A DNA stretch of 64,000 nt from Numida meleagris (Eukaryota; Chordata; Aves; Galliformes; Numididae). The stretch's first letter is position 1. Each line of letters starts with the position of its first letter. A program made the position numbers and the translations under genes. Positions 27,201-39,380 of this stretch are shown here, one piece after another. The notes under the pieces were generated by a model. The model did not search any database and had not been told where the DNA came from. It worked only from the letters and a program-made list of their open reading frames with translations. The stretch is taken from positions 98,292,384 to 98,356,383 of the forward strand of contig NC_034410.1 in assembly GCF_002078875.1 (NCBI RefSeq), in the 5' to 3' direction.

Positions 27201-28494
27201 TCAGACTCTCTTGATGCCCTGTGAAGGACTTCAAATAAGGAACAGGTTAGTATCAGATCTGCACTTAGTTCCTTCCTAGTTCCTTACTCTATGAATAGAG
27301 CTGCAAAGATTTGCTTTATGAACTACAAAAACATTTTTGTCCCCATAACGAAGTAAAATCTGATTTCCATTTCTGTCAATACTGTATTAAATGAACAGAC
27401 AGGGCTGTGGATATATTTTATTTTATTTAGTCTTATTTTATTTTTATATTGTTGAGCAAGGCATATTTTAACATTGATTAACAAAATCAGAAAATAAGTT
27501 GCAACTACATTAAAAGGACAGATATACTTAGTTACTACTTTGTAGGAAGGCTTATTTAGACAGTGAAGTTGAGCAAAAATTCTTATAAAATGCTGCCAGT
27601 AAATACAGGTGGCTACGTAGCCATGATTGAACTATTTTTGTAGAAAGCAGTCACACAACTGTCAGAAATATGCATTTACATGAATTTCCTAAATAATTCT
27701 TCAAGATGGCAATGTGTAATATAGACTTCATTGAATATAAATAAAATCACAAAAGCACTCTCTTATGCCATAACCAATAAAATTGTAAACATACTCCAAA
27801 ATCACCCTTACAAATAGAATCTAAATGGCACCACATTCACAGGGAAAGAACATAAGTAAGAACCCAGGGTCAGTGCCCTGACTGATGAGATCACTGCAGC
27901 AAATCAGAGAAAGAATTGAAGAAAAATGAAAATTTTACCTGACAGGAATAGAGATCTTCTCATCAGCCTTTTCTACATTGAACAGAACCAAAAGCAGTAG
28001 GAAAAGCAGAGGAAGTAGCCAAAACAGTGGAAGTATTGAGTAAGATGTTTTCAACTATCACAGCAAAAACACGTGTCTCCTACCAGGGTTTACTTAGATG
28101 TTCACATATTAAGTGCTCAATTAAAATTATAAGATCAAAGCAGGCAAAAAACACTGCAGGAAATGTTAAAAGTTGTTATATGAATTCCCTGCGCTTTCTC
28201 AAAGCACTGGCCACCCAGCTCTTCAGTGTGTCTTCAGAGGTGGTCAGCTGCTGATGCTTCAGGGTCCGGATGAAAAACAAAACAGAACAGAAGCAATGCT
28301 GTGGGAAAAACACATTCTCTTTAGCTTTGTCAAGACACTGAATGAAACTCCAAAATCTGAGGATTAGTTATAATTATTGTTTTAACAGAGATCTATGAGT
28401 GTTAGAAACATGTTATGACTGCTGGAGGAAACAGATGAACACGGGAACTTAGAATATCATGTTTCAAACCCAAATGGACTGATTATTATTATTG
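24210..28494. other. A+T-rich unique DNA, no gene seen
   Basis: No exon or repeat family recognised. A 116-codon minus-strand frame at 25,065-25,415 lacks splice context or a known domain. A donor-like GTAAGT follows CCAGAG at about 26,437 without a supporting open frame. Confidence 0.55.
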
Positions 28495-29163
28495 AGAGTA
28501 GCCCTGTGTAGAAAGACCTGGGGGTCCTGGTGGATGAAAAACTGAACATGAGCCAGCAGTGCGCTCTTGTAGCTTGGAAGGCCAGTGGTATCCTGGGCTC
28601 CATCAGAAGAAGGGTGGCCAGCAGGGAGAGGGAGGTGGTTGTCCCTCTCTACTCTGCCCTTGTGAGCCCCCAGTACAGGAAAGATGTGGAGCTGTTGGAG
28701 TGGGTCCAGACAAGGGCCACAAAGGTGATCAGAGGGCTGGAGCACCTCCCCTACAAAGACAGGCTGAGGGAGCTGGGCTTGTTCAGCCTGGCTGCAAGGA
28801 GACCTCATTGTAGCATTCCAGTATTTAAAAAGGGATTATAAACAGAAGAGGAATCAACTTTTTTGCATGAGTAGATAGTGATAGGACAAGGGGGAATGGT
28901 TTTAAGCTCAAGGAGGAAGGTTTAGATTGGATGTCAGGGGGAAATTCTTCACAGAGTGGGTGGTGAGGTGTTGGAACAGGCTGCCCAGAGAGGCTGTAGA
29001 TGCCCCATCCCTGCATGTGTTGAAGGCCAGGTTGGATGGGGCCCTGGGCAACCTGGTCCAGTACCAGATCTGGAGGTTGGCGGCCCTGCCTATGGCAGGG
29101 GGGGTTGAACTTGATGATCCTTGGGGTCTCTTCCAACTCAAGCCATTCTATGATTCTATGATT
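28495..29163 (+). mobile_element. CR1 LINE, 3' part with internal deletion
   Basis: A 5'-truncated CR1 carrying the C-terminal region of the ORF2 reverse-transcriptase protein and the 3' UTR. Recognisable peptides in order are [59 protein letters not shown] and, after frame breaks, [20 protein letters not shown]. The usual RPHLEYC..W.P segment between YSALV and KDVELLE is missing, an internal deletion of roughly 30 bases. A second disruption follows FSLAARRP. The 3' end is ATTCTATGATTCTATGATT. It is a dead copy of moderate age. Confidence 0.95.
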
Positions 29164-30566
29164 ACTATTTTTCTGGTCTCCATACACTGGTTGGAGAAAT
29201 TTAAGTACTAAAAGCTGTTCTGTTTCATGCTGATGTCCTATTCACCACTGTCCATGGCCAAATTGGTTGAATGTTGAACCAGACTGGTTTCTTTAGCTCC
29301 TAGTTGGAGCAGCTGGACCTTCTCATCAGCTCATCAGAAACTTAAGGAGACCTTGTATTTGCTCATGTACCTAAACATGGTGCTCAAGTTTCTTGTGGTC
29401 TTCTTGGGCAACCAAATGAAACAAAGACCTTACGCACCTATTAGAAATGATCCTTGATCTTTTAGCAGATTTTTAAATTTTTGCAGCTTCCATAGACATC
29501 CCAAAGAACAGTCAACTGCTGTAAACTAATGCTAAGGCTCTTCCTTACTTTTATATCATCACCCCGTTTTGCAAATTTCTTCAGGCCTTCCTAATGAAGA
29601 AAAAATCTCTACTGATAAATGGAGACATTTTTAGACATCCAAGTTCATGTGTGTGGGAAAAGAAAAGTCTTAATTTTAATAAAAATAGAATGAACTTATT
29701 TTGGAGTTCATACTAAAAAACAGATTTTCTGATTTTTTTTTATGTTAATCAGCAAAAATTTGTTTGAAGAGGATGTCTATACGTGACTAAATGACTTGAT
29801 TTTCTACTGTCATAACTGTTGTTTTTCCCAAGTTACATTCTGTTCATTCTGGGGAATTACATGACCTGGGAAGAAATTTATCTTCTTAAACATCCAGTCT
29901 TGTTCCAGTTGCTCTGTTTCAGATTGAGAGTCACAGACTTTTACTAAATAATTGCCTTCATTTTTAAAGCTGTGTTAATAAAATGTGGCATATTAAAATA
30001 ATATATTTAATTTATGTTCAATTATAAGTGGTGATTATTACTTCACAGCTTTACAGAAGGACATAGGCACAAATTCTCAGTTGCATATTCAACTCAAGAG
30101 ATAATTTTTTGTTCACAGAAGTGAAGATTGTATCTCTAATTTGCAGAACTTCATATATAAGTACTGTCTAGTTTATTGTGTCCTGCTTGCTGCAGCAGTT
30201 ATAATAGCTAAAAGTTTATTATAAAAGTAGTAGCAAATAATTCAATGTCTATGACAGAGAAGTTTTTTCACATCATGTATGATGGAAAAATTCTCAGTTT
30301 TGTTATCTTTTCCAAATTTGACAGCAAATTTAAAGGGCTTCAATTTTATATAACACCTTCACAGTTATTTATTAGATGTCAATGCCTACTCTTCGTAAAA
30401 AATACTAGATCTGAGATTGGGTTTGAGGTCATTTATTCTATTACACTTGGCCTGAAGATATCCATGGGAAAGTTTCATATTGGATAAATTTTTCTAAGTA
30501 CATATGACATATTTTACTGAAAAGCTTACTTCTGTAGGCTTATTAGAGCCTTATTCTGTATGCTTC
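29164..30566. other. Unique A+T-rich DNA between CR1 copies
   Basis: No gene, repeat family or RNA gene recognised in this 1.4-kb spacer. Confidence 0.6.
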
Positions 30567-30762
30567 TCATAGAATCACAGAATAGGTTGCAAGGGAGGTT
30601 AAAGCTCACCCAGCAGGGCTAATACTCACTAGCTCAGCTGCCCAGGGCCCCATTTAACCTGGCCTTGAGTGTCTCCAGGGGTGGGGCACCCACAGCTTCT
30701 CTGGGCAGCCTGTGCCCAATGAAGAATTTCTTCCTAACATCTAACCTAAATCCCCTATTCTT
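30567..30762 (-). mobile_element. CR1 LINE, 3'-end fragment (minus strand)
   Basis: The reversed CR1 tail TCATAGAATCACAGAATAGG marks the 3' end at the left. It is followed by the reverse complement of the 3' UTR and of the C-terminal coding end; CAGCTTCTCTGGGCAGCCTG is the reversed '..RLPREAV..' region. The fragment is about 195 bp, truncated at 5', and has no remaining open frame. It opens the 30.5-34.0 kb CR1 cluster. Confidence 0.9.
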
Positions 30763-31127
30763 CATGATATCTATACAAGATAAACATCATTTAGACTGTA
30801 TTTAATCATCTTAATTTCATTTTGTTTAATAGATAACTTCCTCTTCATCATTTCAGCTAAGCTTTGAATGCTAAATAGTCCATCAGACTGGCAGCAGCTA
30901 CGGTCGCGTGTATAGCTAAATTATGATTTTCCAGGGTGTTAAAGAAATACTGGCAAGAGAAATCTTCATTAAAAAGATGTGAACCTTCAATTACTGAGGC
31001 AAATGCTCTGATCATCAGAGTTTATTCAGTAGATCATATCTCCAACATGAGTATAATCAGTGTAAGATTACAGCTTGTTGTTTAGGGTAATCACTTGAGA
31101 AAGAGGAAACATTAGGCCTCTTCTCCT
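30763..31127. other. Unique spacer
   Basis: About 365 bases of A+T-rich DNA between two CR1 fragments. Nothing recognised. Confidence 0.6.
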
Positions 31128-31373
31128 ACCTGCCTAGTGACAGGATGAGAGGTAATGGCCTTAAGATGTGCCAGGGGAGGTTAAGGTAGGATATTAAGTA
31201 AAGTTTCTTCTCAGAAGGAGTGGTGAGGCACTGGAATGGGCTGCCCAGTGAGGTTTTCAAGAACTGTGTGGGTGTGGCACTGAGGGACGTGGCTAGTGGG
31301 CATGGTGGGAGTGGGCTGATGATTGGACAAGATGATCTGAGAGGGCTTTTCCAACCTTAATGATTCTATGATT
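31128..31373 (+). mobile_element. CR1 LINE, 3'-end fragment
   Basis: Starts within the 'DRMRGNGLKMC.GRLR.DI' region (GACAGGATGAGAGGTAATGG). It continues through GCACTGGAATGGGCTGCCCAGTGAGG and the 3' UTR, and ends TTCCAACCTTAATGATTCTATGATT. The coding wording differs from the 28.5-kb copy, which suggests another CR1 subfamily. It is truncated and non-coding. Confidence 0.9.
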
Positions 31374-32616
31374 AACCTTCTTGTGAGTGGAATGTGTAAG
31401 AAGTGGCAGTGACTTACAGATGATGAAAAAGGTAAAAAAGAAATAGAAAATATCCAGGAGAAGCAATGATAATTATAAAGAGGTGCATCAGTTAATTAGT
31501 TAACTTATTATGCATTTGAACAACATACTGTTGTGAATAATGTTATTCCAGGAAACTGTGGCGTTTTGAAAGTAGTGTTAAAAGGTTTTCTGTGCTTATT
31601 GCTTTCTGAGGAAATTACTGAGGGACAAAAATGCAACTAATTAATCACTAAACAACATCTGAGTGTGCATGGCATGGCATATTAGCATCACAATCAACTG
31701 AGGTCAGAAATGCAAGGCAATGTAATACATGTGAAAACTCTTACTATAACCAGTTTCCACAAGTATAACATTGATTCATTATTATGATTGGTACTAAATA
31801 TCACAATAAAATAGATTTATTTAAACTAATCCTTTTCCATAATTTATTAAAACTCTCTAGTAAAATCCATATCAGAGATGCACAGAATTAAGAATATATT
31901 TCACCTTCAACAGTTATTTCTGGAGCATAAAGTGAATAAATTAAATAAATAGACTTTTAATATGTTGAAATAAGGAATTGATATTCAAACCAGAAAAGAG
32001 CTACTGAACAAAGACATGGTTCCCTCTTTTTTCATTTTACATGGAATGGATCTTTATGAATTATAATTTCTTACTGTGGAGAATTCACATTTTTAGTGTT
32101 TTATTTAATGAAAAATATTTAAATAGCTCTGCACCCAGTGTGCACTACATTTAATTAATCTCACTAGCAAAAATGTTGAATACAATTTTCTAATGTTTTC
32201 ATAAATTTTTAGTTTTCATGAGGACTGGCAGAAGCATTAATTATGAATGAGGTCTTTGCAGGAGCATTCCTTTAAATGTTTAAAAGGAATATAAATTTAT
32301 CAAAAACAAAAATAAGCAAAAGACAGAAAACAAGCTCTCCAGTATTAACCATAGATAATAAACTTTCTACCTTCTGTACTAACAAGAAAACTAAACCTGA
32401 AATGCTCAGTATGATAACATAACTTACCTAAAGAGTACTTTTCATGAGTAGATCAGATTTGCAGCTGTTTCTCGTCCTAGAACACCAATGCCTATGATTT
32501 GTAAAATTTGGTTCATAAAGTAGATGTCAGTCAGCCTCATACACTTTGATCTCAGAAACACCTGGAGTGCAACCCCTTGGAATATACTTCTGACCAAGTG
32601 AAGGAAAAGAAGGTGA
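31374..32616. other. Unique A+T-rich spacer
   Basis: About 1.2 kb with no gene or repeat family recognised. Confidence 0.6.
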
Positions 32617-33047
32617 TTATAGAGTCACAAAATGGTCTGGGTAGGAAGGGACCTCAAAGCCCACCCAGTCCCAGCCTCCTGCCGTGGACAGGGCTGCCAC
32701 CCCCCAGCTCAGCTGCCCAGGGCCCCATGCAACCTGGCCTTGAGCGCCTCCAGGGATGGGGCACCACAGCTTCTCTGGGCAGCTGTGCCAGCGCCTCACT
32801 GCCTTCTGATTAAAGAACCTCCTCCTAATAGCAAAATCTAAATCTGCTCCCTTTTGGTTTCAAACTGTTCCTGCTTTGCCTATCACTACATGCCTTTGTA
32901 AAAAGTCTGTCCCTCTCCTGCTTGTAAGCTCCCTTCAAGTACTGGAAGGTCACAAGGAGATCTCCCTAGAGCATTCTCTTCTCCAAGCTGAACAAGCCCA
33001 GCTCTCTCAGCCTTTCTTCATAGGAGAGGAGCTCCAGCCCTCTGACC
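32617..33047 (-). mobile_element. CR1 LINE fragment (minus strand), left arm of a head-to-head pair
   Basis: Reversed CR1: the tail TTATAGAGTCACAAAATGG at the left is the 3' end. Leftward to rightward it reads through the reversed 3' UTR, the C-terminal coding end, and the reversed coding of the [13 protein letters not shown] region near 32,980-33,030. The 5' truncation lies near 33,047. Frames are broken. About 60 bp to the right another CR1 begins on the opposite strand. Confidence 0.92.
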
Positions 33048-33107
33048 ATGATGAGAAGCTGTCAAGGCTGTGCCAAAGGTGGATGCTGTCTGAGCAAACC
33101 AGCTGCT

Positions 33108-33704
33108 GACCGTGATGTAATGACTGGGTTAACAAGGGTGACTAGTAAATGTCATTTACTGTGACTTCAACAGGGCTTTTGTCTCTTTCTCCTGCAATGT
33201 TTTGGTATCCAAGTTGGGCTGCTACAGTTTGTATGGAGGACCGTGAAGCTTGTCGGGGCTGGAGCACTTGTCCTGTGGAGAGTGATTGAGGGACCTTGGC
33301 TGATTCAGCCTGGAGACAAGGTAGCATTGGGTACAGTTAACAGTAATCCTTGATAAAGCAGCCTTCCAGTACCTGAAGGGGGCCAACAGGAAAGCTGGGT
33401 AGGGACTTTTTATAAGGGCATGTAGGGAGAGAATGAGGGGAAATGGCTTTAAACTGGAAGAGGGTAGGTTTAGATTAGGTATTAGGAAGAAATTCTTTAC
33501 TGTGAGAGTGGTGAGACACTGGAACAAGCTACCCAGAGAAGCTATGGATGCCCCCTCCCTGGAGGTGTTTGTGGCCAGGCTGGACAGGTCTTTGAGCAAC
33601 TTGGTCTGGTGGGAGGTGTCCCTGCCTATAAGCAGGCGGGTTGGAACTAGATGATCTTAAAGGTCCCTTCCAACCCAAACCTTTCTGTGATATGATTCTC
33701 TGAT
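33108..33704 (+). mobile_element. CR1 LINE with internal deletion retaining part of the RT core
   Basis: The left part encodes a degraded reverse-transcriptase palm segment, VIYCDFNRAF, matching the CR1 'VIYLDFSKAFD' motif, followed by NVLVSKLGCY. At about 33,236-33,255 the sequence jumps to the C-terminal part (GLEHL.., then RGNGFKLEEGRFRLGIRK and FFTVRVVRHWNKLPREAMDA). Around 1 kb of ORF2 is therefore missing. The 3' end is TGATATGATTCTCTGATA. The YxDD catalytic part is absent, so this copy cannot be active. It is the only place in the window where the RT core itself is visible. Confidence 0.9.
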
Positions 33705-33829
33705 ACTCAGGAGAGAGAAACAATGGTATGTGGTGGGAAGATGAGAGACAACAAGCATAAATAGAAACAAGACAGGTTTGGTTTTGATTTTCACCTGATT
33801 CCCTTGATTTTCAGGAGGGCTTTCACCCT

Positions 33830-34013
33830 GAGGACAGCCAAGCAGGGGCACAGGCTGCCCAGGGAGTCTGTGTGGTTTCTGTTCTTAAAAGTTTCCAAGG
33901 TCTGACTAGTCAAAACCTTGAAGCCAGCTGGATCTCACAGCTGACCCTGCCTAGATCAAGATCTTGCACTGTAGTCTTTCCAAAGTCCCTTCCCACCAGT
34001 ATTATTGTGAGAT
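33830..34013 (+). mobile_element. CR1-like LINE tail, diverged
   Basis: CAGGGGCACAGGCTGCCCAG matches the CR1 C-terminal 'HRLPR' region. GTGACCCTGC-type and ATCAAGATCTTGCACTG sequence followed by CCAAAGTCCCTTCCCACC matches the usual 3'-UTR end. No clear octamer tail remains. It is older or from a different subfamily than the copy ending 125 bp upstream in the same orientation. Confidence 0.7.
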
Positions 34014-37000
34014 TAAAATTGATTTGTAGCTGTCTAAAAGCTGAAAAAAGTCAGCTACTTTGAAATCCCATTCCTGTTCTCTCTGGGCTGTGAATAAAGA
34101 TGATACTTGCAAAGGGCCCTGTTGCTTAATAAGACTAGTATAATATCTGCAATTCGATCTCTGGAGAAGAGATTGAAGTCACCTTTGATATAAATACGGT
34201 AATCAGAATTCATCTGACAGTGTAACACGACATTTCTTTACAGAACAAAAAAGAGAAATTCCAAAGAGAGCAGAAATCTTTCACTTCTCCAGAAAAATGA
34301 ACACAGACAGGTGCTTACAATCACAGCTTTAAATTAAGTGGAACGGTTTTACAGATAAAGGGGTGCTAATGTCAGAGAAATTTCTGAAGATTTTTTATTT
34401 GGAATTTGGGAAAAGGAGAAAAAACAAAATTGGAGAAAAGTGAACTGGCTTTCAAAAACATACAGAAGCGTCTGCCAAACTCCATGACTTCCCAAACATC
34501 GGTACACATGAGTGCCACTGTGTGTGCCTCTGGGTTTTGCACAAGTGGAACAGACATACATTTAATTGTGGAATTTGCTGAAGTACATGTTGGCATATGT
34601 GAAGACAAGAGAGTAAGTGCAAAAAAATGTGTATGTGTATTCAGCGTGTGAGCCTTGGAAAAACTAATCTGAACGCAGTGGGCTTGCCTCAAACCATTAA
34701 GATTCAGACAGATGTCTGTCCTCTCAAACAAAACTTTGTGAATGCTGCACTGTTGCAAGAAACATGCACTAGTGGCAATACTATCTTGGCATTTCATAGT
34801 GTGGGCCAGCGCCAACATTTCGTCTTCTACCACTAGATATTATCCTTCAGAGAAATCATGGGCAACATAGTCCTCTGTTTCTGCCATTATTAATGGTATA
34901 TACTTTCTTTTTAGTTCTTCCATAGTATCTAAGATTAAAGGAACTGAAGTTTTCTAAGGAAGATCATTCAACCTCCTTACAAAGTCAACACCAAGAGAAA
35001 AAAGGATGCCATCATTGACAGATCACGGAACCTCACAGCAGTCCGTTTTCTTGCTTTTTATAACCTGCTCAAAGTAACCTGGGCCTCCCACTGTTTTTGG
35101 ATTACAGAGTGAATAAGAGAATATGAAGTGATCACTGACAGCTCCGAGCAGTACAAACATAAAACACACAAAGATATACATCAATAAAGATGGAAGTACT
35201 TCTAAGCTGAAATAAAAGCAGAAACTGACCAATGTTATCCAGAGGCATTGGCTGATGTAGAATTTCTCAGATGTTTTCTTTGGTTAATATACAAATAAAC
35301 CCCAGGTAAAAGGACATGAATTAGCGATCTTGTTTTCACTTGCCTGGAGAAAACAGAGGAATCGTTCTCTTTTGTTTTAAGCCTTTAAGTGACGCTAATT
35401 GCTTTTAGCCAAGAAAAAGTAGTTAGGAACTTTTAGTTCAATGAACTGATCTTGGTGAGGAATTGTATTTTGGAAAAACATTAAGTCTCTTGTTTTTTTA
35501 CCAGCTGCTGACCCACTCAATAGGCAAATAAGTAAATAAATTGAACTCTGAAGGTGTCATGGAGTGATAATAACATGGCTATCAAGCCAGTTATACAACA
35601 CTACTGGTATTTTGCTGCCAAAAAGCCCAGTAATCCCAAGTAACCATGTTTTGCGCCAGATTTATTAACAAGCCGTAGATGCGCTAATTTTGTTTCTATA
35701 CAGCATACAGAAAAAGTGTCATGAATAATGGCTAAGCCATCTTCCAAGAATAACATTAATACTTGAAGCTTCTGTTAACGTAGATGCACTGAAAAAAATG
35801 AGTTGTTAAATACTCCATGACAGATGTTCTGCATTCAAAATCTCCTATGATAATATACAACTAAAAAGTGAACACCTATGTAGAACTCCAGCCATTTGAA
35901 CCTTGTTTATCTTTTTTCCAGGAAAAAGGACCTTAGTTGTAAACATGAAGGAGATGACTGAAAAGCTGTACAGCAGGAATAATTTAGTTTTGAATGAGAT
36001 TCTAAAGTAAGCATTCATGTAGTCAGGAGCAGTTCTACATGCACCATTCTTTAACAAAATAGCTTGGTATACAATTTTGGGCATATACATATGTAAGTAC
36101 ATACTCATTTTTTAATAAACAGGAAAGTATAGTACTCTGAACAACTGATAGATTCTATCCATACAACAAACTAGGTAAAGCTTTAGAAATAAACAAAGTA
36201 TTTTAGCGGCTTTAACTTTCTTCTTTTTTTTTTCCCACTTAATGAATACACAGGGAAGTTATTTTCCATTTTTAAACATCAGACACATAATAAGTGAACC
36301 TTGAATTGACTAAGTCCATGACAAAATTCAGATTCACTTCAAAAGGATCAGGAGTTCATGAGTTTACTGGGGACTATTCCAAAAGATGCTGAGAAAAAGA
36401 CCTAAGAGTAATGAAATGTGACTGTAGACATCCTTTTGCAACAAAGGATGAAGGATTAAATAGCATGTACAGAAGCTGGTTACAGGAGCCTCACTTTTGT
36501 TTGTGAGTCTATACAGTCAATAAGTCAGTATTAATGCAAGTCACCCTTACATATGATTGTTGTTTTCTTTTTGAGAATACACCAAATTTTATTCAGAAAT
36601 ACACTTTGATAGTTAATGGCCTTTTAGAGCACATTCATCAATTGATTTACATAATGAATATCACAGCAGAGTATTTAGTCTTTCCCTCTTCTTTCATCAA
36701 TCATGTTATTCTTTGCAATTAATGGCAAGAAAATCTAACAAATAACAAAAACTGAATGGCCTCATAGGAATGCATCCCAAATTATTCATGGTTTGAGCAT
36801 CTTCGTTGTCAAGCAGTAACCTCAGACTTCACATGGTTCCTGTAAAAATGAAAAGAATATCAGGGCAGCAAGGAGACATGCTTGCTTTGTCAACTGGTTC
36901 TGTCAAATTAATAAAGTAACCCTGACTAAATGGCTAGTGAAATTCTTTTCAAACATAGATAATTCAGTGGATGCTGAGGAGTGATTGATTTTAAATTTAA

Positions 37001-39337
37001 TTAATCTAAGTTAAAAGAATTCAAGGTTTTTTCAAAAACTGCTGAAAATCTCTAACAACATGTCTACATTTACAGAGATTTACTGTAGAGGATATTAGGT
37101 TGTATTATCAAGCTATTAGAGATCTGCCTACAGAGAAACACAGAAAATAGTAAAGACAGTGCCATTAGAGAAATCATTGGCATATTTTCAAGATGAATAA
37201 GCTATACAGAAATTTGGTCACTGCAACAAAAACAGCCTCAAAACAAATTGAAGAAGCTCAGCAGGTCTGACAGAAAAATTACAGCTCTAGAGATTAGGCA
37301 CATAATAAAGATGAGACAAACACCAGCACAACCTCATTTTAAAATGGCATACATATATGGCGCTCTGACAGTTACCTAGGAAAATGCATGTTATTTCAGC
37401 TGTCATTCAAGTGACCCAGAAACACAGGAATGTGAAAGCCCATGTTGGACCTGAAAAAAAGAGGGAAGGTAGAAAGGCAAGCCCTTGTTAATGAAATGTA
37501 TAAATATGAGGAAAGGTGGATGGAAAGGTTTAGAAGCAGAATAATTCTGTAACTTTCCTAATGACTTCAACCAGAGCCAAGTGCCAGAGGACTTCTCCTA
37601 AGTGGTTTTTTGAATAATGTTACCTCTCCAGAAGCCCTGATATAATGCTTGGGTAGCCTTGAGCCATCCTCTGCCTATGGTTATAACTCCAGTTCAGTTC
37701 TGTGTCCCAGATTCATTCTGTTGATCTCAGAGCTGTTTTATCTGACAAGGGCCACAGTGGTCAGCCTGTGGCTCCTCTTGACCAAAAAGTCTCCCATGTC
37801 AACAACCACCCTTGGAGTTAGCCAAGGTGATATCAGACCAGACAAGCGTGCTTGGAAAGTGTGAAAAGATAATGCAACTGAACTCCCAGTTTTGCAGCTC
37901 TCCAGCTCTAGATAATAAGTGAGAATAGTTTCAGACTGCTATGACTCACATCCAGCAGCCTATCACCCACCAGTACAATTTTTGGCAGCCAAGAACCACC
38001 ATAGCATAAGGGTCTTTGACTTTTTTCCACTTCTGCTTTGGTATCTGATCTGCTACCCAGTGATTCCATTTACCCAAGGGAAGTACTCCAATATCAAGTT
38101 CCCCTGCCTCTCCGATTCCTTCAATGGACAAGCAGCAGGCTACAAACCTATGCTCCGACACAGATGTCTCCATATCTATTGTATTACCTCCAGGGAAACC
38201 TTTTGTTCCACTTTTCATCTTCCATTTTTGCTAGCATTAGTCAGCATTTCTTGTTGCATCTTGTCTTCAATTTGGTCCACAGTCTGAGTGATAATAGGCA
38301 TTGGTAGTGTACTTGTATCCCACTGACTCTCATTAAAGTACAGCGAGTTCTGCAAATCCCTCAGGATCTGATCAGTAGACTGTTCCTCTTTTCAGCACAA
38401 ATGTCTGTAATGCATTGTGAGCTTTTGCAGAGCTGTCAGCAGAAAATAACCAGTGTAAACAACAGCCACTGTGTGCAGTCCTGACACAATATATGTTACC
38501 TCTGCTGCCATTCATATATACTGGGAATATTATATTCCAGAACAATTATTTCAGAAAAAAATAATCAGGGTAATTGCATTAAAATAAGCTACACCAAAGA
38601 TGATTTTCTTTATTTCAGTCTGTTAGTTAATTATAGAATAACACACCTGTTCACATACATGGTTAGTTATTCTGAACTTGATTTTGGGTAGGCTTTGGAT
38701 AGATTCAGGACTTTGTTTAAAAATGCAAACAATGACTTTTGTTCAGTGCTAAATAAGCTCAGATGGAGAAGACAGACACTTTGTCTTGTGGGGATTTTTT
38801 TTTCTTTTTTTTTTTTTAAATTGTTCTTTTAAACAGAAACTTTCTTCAGAATGAAATTATGTGGATACTTTTGGAAGTAGAGGAGCCTAAATAAATCTTT
38901 CATTAATCTGGAACCTCTGACTTGCAAAGCTGAATTTTTTTTGGCACACAAGTTATTTAGTATTTTAGTTTTGTGAATTTGAGTATGAACACAATTTTGA
39001 AAAATAGATATAATAACCTCATTATGTTTTATATAGAACTTGAAAACAATGAACAAGTTTATAGTTATATGTGTGTACATGTATGTATACATAAGCATAC
39101 CTGTATATAACTGTAGGTGTATGTGCTTAAATGTACATATATGTTATATAGCACTGCAGAAATGTCTGTGTGGATTTCTACTCCTACACTGAGGTTAAAA
39201 TGGGATCTGATGTATCTGATTTGCACCTTGTTACAAATGCTAGTTGAGTTGGACCCTCTCTGGTTTCCTAAAGACAAAAGAGTATTCTAAACATATGAAG
39301 AGGTTTTTCAGCCATCTGGCTTACTCTCTGCCTTAAT
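34014..39337. other. Mostly unique A+T-rich DNA, no proven gene
   Basis: Two short intervals have reduced stop density on both strands (34,372-34,836 and 37,649-38,307). Neither has a recognisable domain or convincing splice pattern. T-rich runs at 38,795-38,817 are simple sequence. No mobile element recognised. Confidence 0.5.
38795..38817 (+). repeat. Poly-T tract
   Basis: T9-C-T13. A simple homopolymer tract, with no adjoining element identified. Confidence 0.85.
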
Positions 39338-39380
39338 ATTTGTACAGGTCATTCACTTTAAGTGAATGACCTGTACAAAT
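39338..39380. repeat. Near-perfect 43-nt palindrome (21-bp arms, 1-nt centre)
   Basis: The left arm at 39,338-39,358 starts ATTTGTACAGG. It is the exact reverse complement of the right arm at 39,360-39,380, which ends CCTGTACAAAT, with a single T at 39,359 between them. All 21 base pairs match. The single strand would fold into a hairpin with almost no loop and the duplex could extrude a cruciform. A fold-back replication error or an assembly artefact could both create such a sequence. No repeat family is recognised in it. Confidence 0.95.
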
